Positions 46,358 to 55,389 of a stretch of 64,000 nt of DNA are shown piece by piece (positions within the stretch are counted from its first letter, which is position 1; each line of letters opens with the position of its first letter). A program made the position numbers and the translations under genes. The notes under the pieces were generated by a model. The model was not told where the DNA came from and ran no database searches. It saw nothing but the letters and a program-made list of their open reading frames with translations. The stretch is from Veillonella denticariosi JCM 15641 (GTDB lineage: Bacteria > Bacillota > Negativicutes > Veillonellales > Veillonellaceae). The stretch spans positions 434,001 through 498,000 of the forward strand of contig NZ_PPDB01000003.1 in the NCBI RefSeq assembly GCF_002959855.1, written 5' to 3'.

Positions 46358-46475
46358 CGAACTTTATCCTCACTGTGGATTCTTCTACGAAGAATCTTAC
46401 GTTCGGAACTAAGTGATGCTTGGCATCTATACGTCCCTACGGTCCTCTATCTGCTCAAGCCCTACTTAACCGCAC
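46358..46475 (-). other. Structured insert in a core, copy 2
   Basis: 118 bp matching 36471-36603, except that the variable hairpin is shorter (GATTCTTCTACGAAGAATC on the plus strand). The same split point in the core is used: AAAACGA, insert, CTTAACCGCACG...GGTGGGTGGCC. Confidence 0.6.
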
Positions 46476-46530
46476 GCTGGTGGGTGGCCTTTTCCTCTAT
46501 ACCCAACGCCTTAAAATAATAACTCAGCTA

Positions 46531-46604
46531 GATAAAAAAGACCCCAAAAACCGACTTAGCGCGCAACGCGGTGGCTTCGGAGGCTTTTTGGGGTCTTTTT
46601 TATC
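46531..46604 (-). terminator. ompH terminator with conserved 34-nt apical core
   Basis: A 20-bp perfect stem (46531-46550 against 46585-46604) encloses CCGACTTAGCGC...GGTGGC...GGAGGC. On the minus strand the stem ends in TTTTTTATC. It is 11 bp after the stop. Confidence 0.82.
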
Positions 46605-46615
46605 CTATAAACGGA

Positions 46616-47074
46616 TTATTTTTTAAGGCGTTTAATTACTTCATCGGTAATATTTTCAATTTTGCTGTCTTTATCAGCCGCACGGATTGTGTATGGATCA
46701 TCCAATACTACATCCATATGTTTTTCAACGCGGATTGTTTCTACTGCGTTGTGAATGGACTGCATCATAGGTTCAGCAATTTTATTGATTTCTTCGTTTT
46801 CCTTTTGAAGCAATGGAGCTACGGATTTATTGAATTCAGCTTCAGCTTGTGCTTTATCCTGAATTTTTTCAATTTCAGCAACTTTCTTCTCAATTTGTGG
46901 ACGGTATTGAGCATCTACCTGTTGCATTTTCATATCCAAAGCGCCATAACCGGGATAGCTGTTAACTACTTGACTCATATTCACCAAGCCGATATTAGCC
47001 GCACTTGCTACAGCTGCAGTAGCGGAAAGAGCGCCAACAATAGCCAGAGTTGTTAATTTCTTAGTTACGTTCAT
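46616..47074 (-). CDS. OmpH/Skp-family periplasmic chaperone
   Basis: 152 residues after GAGGAGG. A signal peptide (KKLTTLAIVGALSATAAVASA) precedes NIGLVNMSQVVNSYPGYG, the OmpH opening, and a long helical coiled-coil region (about residues 45-110). Such chaperones carry outer-membrane proteins across the periplasm, so the cell is diderm. It is not next to bamA or lpx genes here. Confidence 0.9.
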   Translation of the reverse strand: MNVTKKLTTLAIVGALSATAAVASAANIGLVNMSQVVNSYPGYGALDMKMQQVDAQYRPQIEKKVAEIEKIQDKAQAEAEFNKSVAPLLQKENEEINKIAEPMMQSIHNAVETIRVEKHMDVVLDDPYTIRAADKDSKIENITDEVIKRLKK

Positions 47075-47221
47075 CTAAAATCCTCCTCAACAGTAAAGTC
47101 TCATCACACTATCGACTAGTGCACTGTTTAACTATATCAAATCTCGGAAACTTTCACAAGACTCTATCATATAGAATAATAAGGGCCCATGAACTCATCA
47201 TGAACCCTTATAAATCAAGCT

Positions 47222-47602
47222 CTATTGCGCTTCATCATTCAAGTAAATATACTTGTCGGATTTGAGCTTGGACACGAGATCAGGCACCAAGCCGATAAGG
47301 CGGTCAAAGCTGCTGCTGTACGGATTCCCTTTGATGTTAAACAACTCGATGCGATCCCCCTTGATAACGAGAATGGCGCTCGGTTCCATGCGCGCACCGC
47401 CGCCACCGCCGTCGGATTCCTGACTTTTATTGGCAACATTATGATTTGTACCGGTCCCGAAACCGAAAGTTACGTCCACAAACGGCACCAATGTAGTATC
47501 GCCGATCTGCACCGCTTCACCGACAACGGTTTCCACCTTGATCATATTTTTGAATTTCTCAAATAGGACTTCCAAATTCTCTTTTACATTACTGTTCTCC
47601 AT
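47222..47602 (-). CDS. GerW/YtfJ family protein
   Basis: 126 residues from the ATG at 47602, after GGAGG. VVGEAVQIGDTTLVPFVDVTFGFG and GGGGGARMEPSAILVI are family blocks. In Bacillus the protein is made during sporulation. Here it sits next to a DUF2953 gene, the same pair as ytfI-ytfJ. No sporulation gene is seen in the window, so another envelope-related role is likely. Confidence 0.88.
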   Translation of the reverse strand: MENSNVKENLEVLFEKFKNMIKVETVVGEAVQIGDTTLVPFVDVTFGFGTGTNHNVANKSQESDGGGGGARMEPSAILVIKGDRIELFNIKGNPYSSSFDRLIGLVPDLVSKLKSDKYIYLNDEAQ

Positions 47603-47643
47603 CACAGTACCTCCGCTATTTCATCAGGTTACTATCGTGAAAG

Positions 47644-48804
47644 CTACGACGCCTGCTGCGTCTTCAGCTTTTCTAATTCTTTTGATTCCTTGCGCTTCGT
47701 CCAGAATACGCGTATGCTTTCACCAAGCAGATCACATACATGTTTTGAAAGCATAAATCGCGTTCCATGCCACGCCAGAACCCCTAGCATAATGCGCCCT
47801 TTAATATGTACGCTGCCGGCACAGGTGAGATTTACATAATCCAGCTCGATATGTTCGGCCTGTTCAGGCCAAATACTGTACAGCATGGACGCTATTATCC
47901 CCATTCGATACGGATTTCCCAGTCCGAAACGGCCCTCAACCTCTATATCCCGAGGTTTCGAATGATTATAACACCGCTTCGATACGAGAAACAGCTGACG
48001 CCATAATTCCGTATTAGTCACATGTTTCATGAACCAGAATGTAGGAATTTTTGATTTAAACGATGCCACCGGATCATCAGGATCAGGCTTTTTAAAGCGT
48101 GCCTTCACCGTCGTTTTCAAATCTTTCACCTTGGTGAATACCTTTTCCTTCACGGATCCGTCACTGTTGAAAGTAACGCGACTCACCACTTCATCATCGG
48201 CTTTTATATGTAACGTCGTCGGATCCTGTTGAATCGTATCATATCGGTCTGCACGCGCCTGAGCACCAGACCCTTCAACGGATTTCTTGACAGGCTCCGC
48301 CTTCTCAATACGAGTCTGAACCGGTTCTTTTACCTCATCATCGAATTCAGTTTCTATATCGTCTGTATCATCAAATCCTTTTGATGAACCTTGGCCGCTG
48401 TCTAAATCATCAAAACTCGTTCCGGACGAGCTTGCCGATGAGCCCTGCCCTTTTCCGTTCATAGCCTTCACAAAGGCCGCTTCCGGACTCATATCGACAT
48501 CATCCATGGCCTTATGATATTCCTCGTCCACACGATTTTCAAGCCATTCTTCGTAATCTTTCACAGGCCCGATTTTCAATACGCCCAGGAAATACAGTTC
48601 CTTGAAAAACGGTTTATCCTGCAGATATGCTAAATGCAAGGAAAATACGCGCCACAGCCATCTGATACGCAGTTCCCCGCGGTACGGTGTGCGGCCGTTG
48701 ATATCGATGCTATATGTGATTGGTGTCAGTAGGATAATCAAGATAAGCGCTATAATGATAGCCACAATACTGAGGACTACAATAGCCACTGTACTCAACC
48801 ACAT
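47644..48804 (-). CDS. DUF2953 family membrane-anchored protein
   Basis: About 387 residues. One N-terminal membrane segment (about 5-30), then LRIRWLWRVFSLHL, a low-complexity acidic middle (about 120-170, SSASSSGTSFDDLDSGQG), then KIPTFWFMKHV and the DUF2953 block (GLGNPYRMGIIASMLYSIWP). AGGAGG lies only 2 nt before the ATG, but 8 nt before a TTG two codons later, which may be the true start. It pairs with the GerW gene 41 bp downstream. Confidence 0.82.
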   Translation of the reverse strand: MWLSTVAIVVLSIVAIIIALILIILLTPITYSIDINGRTPYRGELRIRWLWRVFSLHLAYLQDKPFFKELYFLGVLKIGPVKDYEEWLENRVDEEYHKAMDDVDMSPEAAFVKAMNGKGQGSSASSSGTSFDDLDSGQGSSKGFDDTDDIETEFDDEVKEPVQTRIEKAEPVKKSVEGSGAQARADRYDTIQQDPTTLHIKADDEVVSRVTFNSDGSVKEKVFTKVKDLKTTVKARFKKPDPDDPVASFKSKIPTFWFMKHVTNTELWRQLFLVSKRCYNHSKPRDIEVEGRFGLGNPYRMGIIASMLYSIWPEQAEHIELDYVNLTCAGSVHIKGRIMLGVLAWHGTRFMLSKHVCDLLGESIRVFWTKRKESKELEKLKTQQAS

Positions 48805-48840
48805 CACCTCCTTAGGTGCTCATATGATGGTGAAAGTCTG

Positions 48841-49419
48841 CTAATTTTCAATCCCCTTTCGGGCCATCACACCTTGCAAGTAATAATGCTTAATTTCCTT
48901 CATTTCCGTAACAAGATCGGCCTCATCAATAAGTTCCTGAGGCGCCCCGCGACCGGTAAATACAAGTTCCGTTTCAGGATTACGGGCATCCAACAGGGCC
49001 TTCGTCTTTTCCCATGTAATAAGTTCGAAAAACAGAGCCATATTATATTCATCGAGGATAACCAGGTCATAATCGCCGCCGGAAATAGCTTCCAGTGCCC
49101 GTTCATAGCCCTTTTCGATAAGAGCCACATAATCCTTCGGAGGATTGCCGGACTCAAAAACGACTACCTCATCGCCCCATTTAGCGAGCTCATCCTTGCT
49201 CTTCATACCTTCCTTGATAATAAAGAACGGCTTGCCCACCGTCTCCAACGTCAGATTCTCTAAAGATGGCAATATATTATGTTCACTATATACTTTAGAT
49301 TTCATAAACTGTAAAAAGAGGACTTTCTTGCCAGCGCCGATGGCACGGATAGCCAAACCGATAGCAGCGGTCGTTTTACCCTTACCTTCACCGGTATAAA
49401 CTTGTACATAGGCCTTCAT
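48841..49419 (-). CDS. cobA: Cob(I)alamin adenosyltransferase (CobA/BtuR type)
   Basis: 192 residues from the ATG at 49419, after GGAGG. The P-loop is GEGKGKTTAAIGLAIRA. KKVLFLQFMKS, YDLVILDEYNMAL and ELVFTGRGAPQELIDEADLVTEM are the family blocks. It transfers adenosyl from ATP to cob(I)alamin or cob(I)yrinate, making the AdoCbl needed by methylmalonyl-CoA mutase. It may also be read for cobamide salvage. Confidence 0.93.
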   Translation of the reverse strand: MKAYVQVYTGEGKGKTTAAIGLAIRAIGAGKKVLFLQFMKSKVYSEHNILPSLENLTLETVGKPFFIIKEGMKSKDELAKWGDEVVVFESGNPPKDYVALIEKGYERALEAISGGDYDLVILDEYNMALFFELITWEKTKALLDARNPETELVFTGRGAPQELIDEADLVTEMKEIKHYYLQGVMARKGIEN

Positions 49420-49580
49420 AGATATACCTCCGTTCATTTACTCTTATTTTACAATATATACGTGGGTTAGTAAACCGGAATAGCCCCTTAAAAGCCTCGA
49501 AACGTCAAGGAGTAATTCATTTTAAGGCAGCGGTTTACCCGTGCATATGATTGTGTGAAGATACGCGGCATTATAATACA

Positions 49581-49613
49581 AAAGGACCTGCATCATAATG
49601 ACGCAGGTCCTTT
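49581..49613 (-). terminator. Terminator after the M23 peptidase gene
   Basis: AAAGGACCTGC pairs with GCAGGTCCTTT around 11 bases. It lies between the M23 gene stop (49660) and cobA. A weaker inverted repeat spans 49470-49535. Confidence 0.75.
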
Positions 49614-49659
49614 CAAATTCATTTAATTAAATATTAAATTCTCAGTTAATATTAAATTC

Positions 49660-50616
49660 TCAGTTACTGATAGGCAGGAATACCATCGGATCCACCGGTG
49701 CGCCGTTTAAGCGTACTTCATAATGGACGTGAGCACCTGTACTTTTACCGGTGCTGCCCATCAACGCGATGGTCTGTCCCTGTTTTACAGTCATACCAGG
49801 GGTGACAAGCACAGCACTGTTATGTCCGTAGCGGGTCACAAATCCGTTGCCGTGGTCGATTTCAACGAGGTTACCGTACCCGCCGCTCGTATAGCCCGCA
49901 ATGGTAACGACACCACCTGCGGTAGCCACGATTTGACTGCCGTAATCATCAGCGATGTCGATGCCTTCGTGGAATGCACCGATAGCGCCCGTCACAGGAT
50001 CGACACGACTACCGAATGGCGACGTAATAACACCCTTACTAGGCCAAATGCTCGGAGTTGTACTGTTAGCAGCACCGCCGGATCCGGCAGAGTAGTTGAT
50101 TTGTTGCAACGCCATCAAGTCCTGAGCGCCACCGTCACGAAGAATATTACGCATCGTATAGAAGCTGACCAACAGTTTTTGCGCTTCTTTATCCATTTTA
50201 GATAATTGTGCCGATAGTTGTGCCGCCGTTAACGTAGTCGGTTGCTCCGTATCAGCGGCTTCCGGTTTTGGGTCGCTGCCGTCCCCTCCCCCTTGTGCGG
50301 GAGTGCCCGATTCAGCGCCTTTCAGCATCTGCTTGTTCTCTTCACTGATTTGATTTAAGTTCTGAATCTTCTTATCCAAAACCTCTGTTTTCTGCTGTAA
50401 TAGTTTTAGTTGTTCCGATTGCAATTGAGTTTGTTGACGTAATTGCACCACCTCAGCCTGGCGCACGATGCCCCAGATACCGAGTGCTAATGCCAACAGG
50501 ATAACTGCGGAGCCGATAGCCGCCACAAGTTTTGCCTGCTTTACAGTCAATGTCAATGTGCAGTTTTCTCCATTTCTTTCAATTCTGTTCGAAATGAATA
50601 CTGGTAATTTCAACAT
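49660..50616 (-). CDS. M23 (LytM) metallopeptidase, membrane-anchored with coiled coil
   Basis: 318 residues. A membrane segment (about 30-52) is followed by a coiled coil (about 55-98), a Pro/Gly-rich linker and the LytM domain from about 205. HEGIDIAD gives the first zinc His and Asp, HVHYEV the HxH pair. It cuts peptidoglycan cross-bridges, or is an activator if inactive, but all zinc residues are present. Next to the DUF4446 and ParAB genes, so division or cell-wall growth is likely. Confidence 0.9.
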   Translation of the reverse strand: MLKLPVFISNRIERNGENCTLTLTVKQAKLVAAIGSAVILLALALGIWGIVRQAEVVQLRQQTQLQSEQLKLLQQKTEVLDKKIQNLNQISEENKQMLKGAESGTPAQGGGDGSDPKPEAADTEQPTTLTAAQLSAQLSKMDKEAQKLLVSFYTMRNILRDGGAQDLMALQQINYSAGSGGAANSTTPSIWPSKGVITSPFGSRVDPVTGAIGAFHEGIDIADDYGSQIVATAGGVVTIAGYTSGGYGNLVEIDHGNGFVTRYGHNSAVLVTPGMTVKQGQTIALMGSTGKSTGAHVHYEVRLNGAPVDPMVFLPISN

Positions 50617-50625
50617 AAACCTTCC

Positions 50626-51147
50626 CTATTTTGAAACGATGGCACTCGTTAACGCTTCCGCGTTCGTACGTTCACCCAACGCTTCGTTCAAACTTTCTAA
50701 TTCCTCCTGTGAAAGATTGACGAGACTTTTACCTTTCACAATCGGTTTACTAAAGATACGAGACTCGCTGCGGCCGTAAATACTGGAAATACAGATGCCG
50801 TTATTATTGCCGTCAAGCAACGTAAGGGCAAAGGACAAATCATTGCCGATATTTTCAAAGGCATTATATTTGATAAAGCCGATTTTCTGTATCGTATTGC
50901 TCTGAATATTACGGATGTTGGCCTGCTCGCTGAGCATGGATTCAAGCCCCTTCGCGGCATCGCGAATTTCGCTGACCTCAACAGATAATTTACGTTCCAA
51001 ACTGACACCGTTCTCGCCTTTCATAAAGAAATCGTATTTCTTTTTCAGGCTGTTCAAACGGATGTGCAAGGTCACACAATATGCAAGCAATGCTATCACG
51101 AGGATAATCATTACCGCGCCAATCCACGGTTGAATCGATTCGAACAT
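50626..51147 (-). CDS. DUF4446 family protein
   Basis: 173 residues after GGAAGG. One N-terminal membrane helix, a short coiled coil (about 30-75) and the block IGFIKYNAFENIGNDLSFALTLLD of DUF4446. The family is commonly found next to parB in Firmicutes, as here with hydF in between. Function unknown. Ends 9 bp before the M23 gene. Confidence 0.85.
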   Translation of the reverse strand: MFESIQPWIGAVMIILVIALLAYCVTLHIRLNSLKKKYDFFMKGENGVSLERKLSVEVSEIRDAAKGLESMLSEQANIRNIQSNTIQKIGFIKYNAFENIGNDLSFALTLLDGNNNGICISSIYGRSESRIFSKPIVKGKSLVNLSQEELESLNEALGERTNAEALTSAIVSK

Positions 51148-51240
51148 GTATATTCCTTCCTATCCAATCATCAAACCATCAACAGTTTATTATATCATTT
51201 CATTTGTGAAAGTAAAATGACTGTACACAATGTAATAATT

Positions 51241-52461
51241 TTACATCTTAATTTCATTCATAAATGGGCTTATAGCCCGTTCCAGTATACCATGCAACGA
51301 CGCGATGAGTACACCGTAATTTACGATAGGTGTGCCCTGTACGACGGCGCAGTCAATACGACGTAACACTTCACGACGAGTCAACATACAGGCACCGCAG
51401 TGAATGATGAGGTCATATCTCGATACATCCTTCGGAAAGGCTCCGCCGCTGGTAAATTCCAGATCTAAACCCTTATAGCCTTTCTTTTCCAGCCACATCG
51501 GGATTTTAACAGTTCCTATGTCATCACACTGACGTCGATGCGTGCAACCTTCACTGATAAGCACCTTGGAACCGGGTTTTAAATTATGTATAGCCTCTAC
51601 ACCGGCCACCAAATCCTGTAATTTTCCCTTAAACCGTGCCATCAAGATAGAAAAAGAAGTCAACGGTATAGTTTGTGGCGTTAACTCATCCACCCGCTCA
51701 AAAGCCTGGGAGTCACAAATCACAAGCTTCGGCGGCTTCTTCAGAGAACTGAGCATAGCCGGTAATTCTTCCGTCTGACATACCAAGGCAAGACCTTTAT
51801 GATCTAAGATTTCGCGTATAACCTGTACTTGTGGTAGGATAAGACGCCCCTTGGGCGCCGCACTATCGATAGGACACACGAGAACAATCGTATCTCCGAT
51901 TTCCACAAGGCCCTCTAACAATGTTTGCTCTCCTTCTACATCAAGAGGTGTAAGGCCTCCCAGTAAATCGAGCAACTCCGAACGTCTAGCATTCTCTGTA
52001 AAGTCAGCCGAGGCGATTACGGTCGCCCATTCCTCCAAAGAAACAGGCTTTTTAGCATAGCTTTCACCGGAAACACCGTCAATCTCATTGATAAAAACCG
52101 CTACCGGTACATGTTGCTGCTTTAATAGCCCCAGCCAGTGCATATCATCGGACGTCGGAGTTTCATCGGTACGCAGTACATAGACAGCAAGATTGATTTT
52201 CTTAATAATTTCTTCCGTTTTTTCGATACGTAAAGGCCCCAACTGAGATGTATCATCTACACCGGCCGTATCGGTAATCACCACAGGGCCTAACGGCAAA
52301 ATTTCCATGGCCTTGCTTACCGGATCCGTCGTCGTCCCTGCCACATCGGATACGAGAGATACCGGCTGGTCGGTCAACATATTAATCAGTGTAGACTTGC
52401 CCGCATTACAACGACCGAAGAAGCCGATATGTATGCGATTTGCCTTAGGTGTTTGTTCCAT
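51241..52461 (-). CDS. hydF: [FeFe]-hydrogenase maturation GTPase HydF
   Basis: 406 residues. GRCNAGKST and DVAGTTTDPVSK are the GTPase loops. The Fe-S cluster ligands are in EGCTHRRQCDDIGTVKIP and HCGACM. It is the scaffold on which the two-iron part of the hydrogenase H-cluster is built. hydE, hydG and the hydrogenase itself are not in this window. Its position between DUF4446 and parB is unusual. Confidence 0.95.
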   Translation of the reverse strand: MEQTPKANRIHIGFFGRCNAGKSTLINMLTDQPVSLVSDVAGTTTDPVSKAMEILPLGPVVITDTAGVDDTSQLGPLRIEKTEEIIKKINLAVYVLRTDETPTSDDMHWLGLLKQQHVPVAVFINEIDGVSGESYAKKPVSLEEWATVIASADFTENARRSELLDLLGGLTPLDVEGEQTLLEGLVEIGDTIVLVCPIDSAAPKGRLILPQVQVIREILDHKGLALVCQTEELPAMLSSLKKPPKLVICDSQAFERVDELTPQTIPLTSFSILMARFKGKLQDLVAGVEAIHNLKPGSKVLISEGCTHRRQCDDIGTVKIPMWLEKKGYKGLDLEFTSGGAFPKDVSRYDLIIHCGACMLTRREVLRRIDCAVVQGTPIVNYGVLIASLHGILERAISPFMNEIKM

Positions 52462-52905
52462 AATTCATCCTTAATTATCAATTACGATTATATGTACCTT
52501 CCTCCCCCATCAGAGGAGGGAAAACTATACCATAAAATATTTAATACATAAAATATTTATATCTATCCTTTAATAATATTCACCCTAATGATTCATAAAT
52601 ATTCAATCTATTCATTTAATTCATGCAGTTCAATGTATATCCCTTCGGACTTCCCTACCCCAAACTGAATAATCAGGATATTCACCGTACAAACACAATG
52701 AAAGCGCAGCCAGCAGACTACGCTTTCATTGCGATTAAAGAGAATGTTTATAGTAAACTGCAACTCTACGCCATAGCGATTAACTACATCATATACCATG
52801 GATTAAAAGATGTTAGCACACTATACCATGAATTGCAATTATACCCAATTATATATAGATTATTGCTTTTCGCTCTATAACTATTTATTGCTTTTTGATT
52901 TATAA
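52462..52905. other. Gene-free stretch between hydF and parB
   Basis: 444 bases, AT-rich. It holds the terminator at 52697-52730. Short repeats are present (CTATAACTATTTATTGCTTTT around 52860-52895). Two short open frames here lack ribosome sites and family features. Confidence 0.5.
52697..52730. terminator. Terminator after parB
   Basis: AATGAAAGCG pairs perfectly with CGCTTTCATT around a 14-base loop. Confidence 0.7.
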
Positions 52906-53838
52906 CTATACTCTGAACTCCATCGTAACCGAATCATTATCATCTTGTTCATGACCATCTATATATGCGATGAGTCGTTCCAATTCAGCTTCCGATGTAA
53001 AAGCAATCTCAATCTTGCCCTGTACCTTTTTACCGGCTCTGAATTTAATATTTACAGGAGACCCGAGACTGAGTTTCAAGCGTTCTACCAACGCACGTAC
53101 TTCAGCTGTATCTTGCGGTTTACCGGCTTTTTTGCGAACAGGCTTATTCTGCATCGCTTTTACTAATTGCTCCGCTTCACGAGCACTGAGATCTTCTTCT
53201 TTAATACGCTCAGCCGCTTCCATCTGTTGCGCCGCACTACGAAGAGCCAACAACGGACGAGCCTGACCGACGGTCAAGTCCCCTTCTATCAAGTCTTTTT
53301 GTACAGAATCACAAAGTTTTAATAAGCGAACCATATTTGCAATGTAGGAACGACTACGACCTAAGCGTGCAGAAATCATCTCCTGCGTCTGTTTATATAC
53401 ATTCATTAAGCCTTGGTATGCCAAGGCTTCCTCAATAGGATCCAACCCTTCACGCTGCAAGTTTTCTACAAGCGCAACCTCTGTCATTTCCTCGGTATTA
53501 TATTTCTTTACCACCACAGGAACTATTTTTAGACCCGCCATGATAGCAGCCCGATAACGACGTTCGCCGGCGACAATTTGATATTTATTTTTTTGTTTAC
53601 GAACTACAATCGGTTGAAAAATGCCAAGATTCTTAATAGACTCCGCCAAGGTAGCTAAACTATCTTCATCAAAATTTTTACGAGGTTGATCCACATTAGG
53701 GACTACTTCAGAAATCGGTAACTCATGAATCTCCTTCTCCCCTAGCGCAGCCTCTACGGATTCCATTCCTATTAAGCTGTCTATGCCTTTACCAAGGCCT
53801 AACCCTTTACCTTTTTTACTCTTAGTCTCTCTTGGCAT
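52906..53838 (-). CDS. parB: Chromosome-partitioning protein ParB (Spo0J)
   Basis: 310 residues. [14 protein letters not shown] at the start, [10 protein letters not shown] and [13 protein letters not shown] (CTP-binding ParB box), then the helix-turn-helix region [22 protein letters not shown]. It loads on parS and spreads as a CTP-dependent clamp. It overlaps parA by 17 bp. Three parS sites lie within about 4 kb. Confidence 0.97.
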   Translation of the reverse strand: MPRETKSKKGKGLGLGKGIDSLIGMESVEAALGEKEIHELPISEVVPNVDQPRKNFDEDSLATLAESIKNLGIFQPIVVRKQKNKYQIVAGERRYRAAIMAGLKIVPVVVKKYNTEEMTEVALVENLQREGLDPIEEALAYQGLMNVYKQTQEMISARLGRSRSYIANMVRLLKLCDSVQKDLIEGDLTVGQARPLLALRSAAQQMEAAERIKEEDLSAREAEQLVKAMQNKPVRKKAGKPQDTAEVRALVERLKLSLGSPVNIKFRAGKKVQGKIEIAFTSEAELERLIAYIDGHEQDDNDSVTMEFRV

Positions 53839-54601
53839 CTTTAATAACCTCTTTCGCCAACTTACTATACACTACCGCCCCTTTTGACTTCGGATCATAA
53901 ATAATAATCGGTTCCCCATAACTAGGCGCTTCGCTTAAACGTACATTACGAGGAATAATCGTTTTATACACCTTAGACCCAAAAAACTTTTTCACTTCAT
54001 CCGCTACTTGAATGGAAAGATTAGTACGGCCATCAAACATTGTCAACAATACGCCTTCGATAACTAAATCCTTATTCGAAGTCTGTTGTACAATGGTAAT
54101 GGTTTTTACCAGCTGACTGACCCCTTCCAGTGCGTAGAATTCGCTTTGAATTGGAATCAATACACTGTCTGCCGCTGTAAATGCATTTAACGTCAATAAC
54201 CCCAAAGACGGCGGGCAATCGATAATAATAAAATCATATTCATCACGAACAGGTGTCAAAGCCTTTTTCAACATTGTTTCACGTGAAACAACGGAAACAA
54301 GTTCCACTTCCGCTCCAGCTAATTGAATCGTAGCAGGCGCAATATAAAGCTGTTTAATCATAGTCGGCTGAATAATTGACGTAATACTTTCACCATCAAT
54401 CAATACATCGTGAACACATAGCTCCAAATCATTCTTTTCTATACCTAAACCGGAACTCGCATTTCCCTGTGGATCCAAGTCTACAAGCAGCACTTTTTTA
54501 CCTTCATCAGCTAAACAAGCGCTCAAATTCACCGATGTCGTAGTCTTTCCAACCCCGCCTTTTTGATTAGTAATTGCTATAACCTTACCCACCTGATTCA
54601 C
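53822..54601 (-). CDS. parA: Chromosome-partitioning ATPase ParA (Soj)
   Basis: 259 residues. The deviant Walker A KGGVGKTT is near residue 13, with [12 protein letters not shown] and [13 protein letters not shown] downstream. It drives origin segregation with ParB. The gene itself carries a parS site. Confidence 0.97.
   Translation of the reverse strand: MNQVGKVIAITNQKGGVGKTTTSVNLSACLADEGKKVLLVDLDPQGNASSGLGIEKNDLELCVHDVLIDGESITSIIQPTMIKQLYIAPATIQLAGAEVELVSVVSRETMLKKALTPVRDEYDFIIIDCPPSLGLLTLNAFTAADSVLIPIQSEFYALEGVSQLVKTITIVQQTSNKDLVIEGVLLTMFDGRTNLSIQVADEVKKFFGSKVYKTIIPRNVRLSEAPSYGEPIIIYDPKSKGAVVYSKLAKEVIKDAKRD
54275..54290. promoter_or_regulatory. parS site 1 (inside parA)
   Basis: TGTTTCACGTGAAACA is an exact 16-bp palindrome matching the canonical bacterial parS, the ParB loading site. 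Confidence 0.95.
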
Positions 54602-55389
54602 CTCGCATTATCGTTTAATATATTTCTTTTTCATTATAACATATATTTACGAAAATAATGATAATATCCTTATAATTAATTTTATATTCAAGATTAAATC
54701 CGAGATTTATATTTATTTACGAACACAATTTATATCTATATTACTGACACAATTTATATTACGGAAACAATTTATACTTATACCATACCTATATTACAAA
54801 CATAGTTCATATCATTAGAGTTATGGATTTGTACCCCATAACAAAACGATTCCAAGATATGTATTATGAATATATAAATCTTTAACTCAAATATATAGCA
54901 AGCATTACTTATTATATTCTCAAATGGTTGGTGAATCTATACCTTATTATATCCATAATCTACAGAGTAATTTCTGTAATCTATATGGTAATCCATATAA
55001 TAGCCCATATAGTAATCCATATAATAGAAGTAACATCTGTAATCCATACAATAAAGTCAAGATTCATAGAATATATAAGATGCTATAAGAAACTATATAA
55101 TAACCTCTGCAATCTGTACAACAACTTATTTAGAATAAAATATAAACCATAACTCACTACAGAGATAAATATTAGGCATGAATGTTTCACGTGAAACATT
55201 TATAATCAACATCTTAACCGCTATAGTTTCAGGCTATGTCAACAAAGCACTAAATTATATGAGAATATAGGCGCCATATGCTTTGACAGGCATTTGCTTT
55301 TCTTTATATACTAATTAATAGATTACAGATACTTAAACCTACATCAATTAATTTGTAGGTTTATATTTAATAAAAAAGGAGGCGTTTCT
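54602..55389. other. AT-rich gene-free stretch between parA and the MetH reactivation gene
   Basis: 788 bases of very AT-rich, loosely repetitive sequence (ACACAATTTATAT variants at 54722-54800, TAATCCATATA variants near 54980-55050). It holds parS site 2. An inverted repeat AAACCTACA/TGTAGGTTT at about 55346-55373 lies just before the next gene's ribosome site. A 74-codon frame at 54928 is low complexity and I do not accept it. Confidence 0.6.
55183..55198. promoter_or_regulatory. parS site 2
   Basis: An exact second copy of TGTTTCACGTGAAACA, intergenic, upstream of the MetH reactivation gene. Confidence 0.95.

Larger units (their letters stand above)
46299..46632. repeat. Array of inverted ompH 3'-end copies
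   Basis: 46505-46550 on the plus strand copies the ompH end read from the minus strand (46632 down to 46585): ACGCCTTAAAA..AATAA, then GATAAAAAAGACCCCAAAAA. A second copy starts at 46307 (AACACCTTAAAAGAATAAT...GACAATCCCC), and both are preceded by CTCTATACCCAAC. Cores follow each copy (46358, with a long insert, and 46551). Together these fill the gap before ompH. Confidence 0.7.

Noticed and set aside
47222-48804. Evidence for sporulation
   Set aside because: GerW and DUF2953 genes occur in many non-sporulating relatives, and no other sporulation genes are in the window.
52608-52880. Overlapping short open frames after parB
   Set aside because: No ribosome site, no family likeness, and they run across the terminator hairpin.
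54928-55152. 74-codon open frame in the AT-rich region
   Set aside because: Low-complexity Ile/Tyr/His composition from repeated TAATCCATATA sequence, with no ribosome site.
54602-55389. Replication origin
   Set aside because: It is AT-rich and near parAB, but I saw no cluster of DnaA boxes and no dnaA or dnaN. In this gene order the origin is expected beyond mnmE, outside the window.
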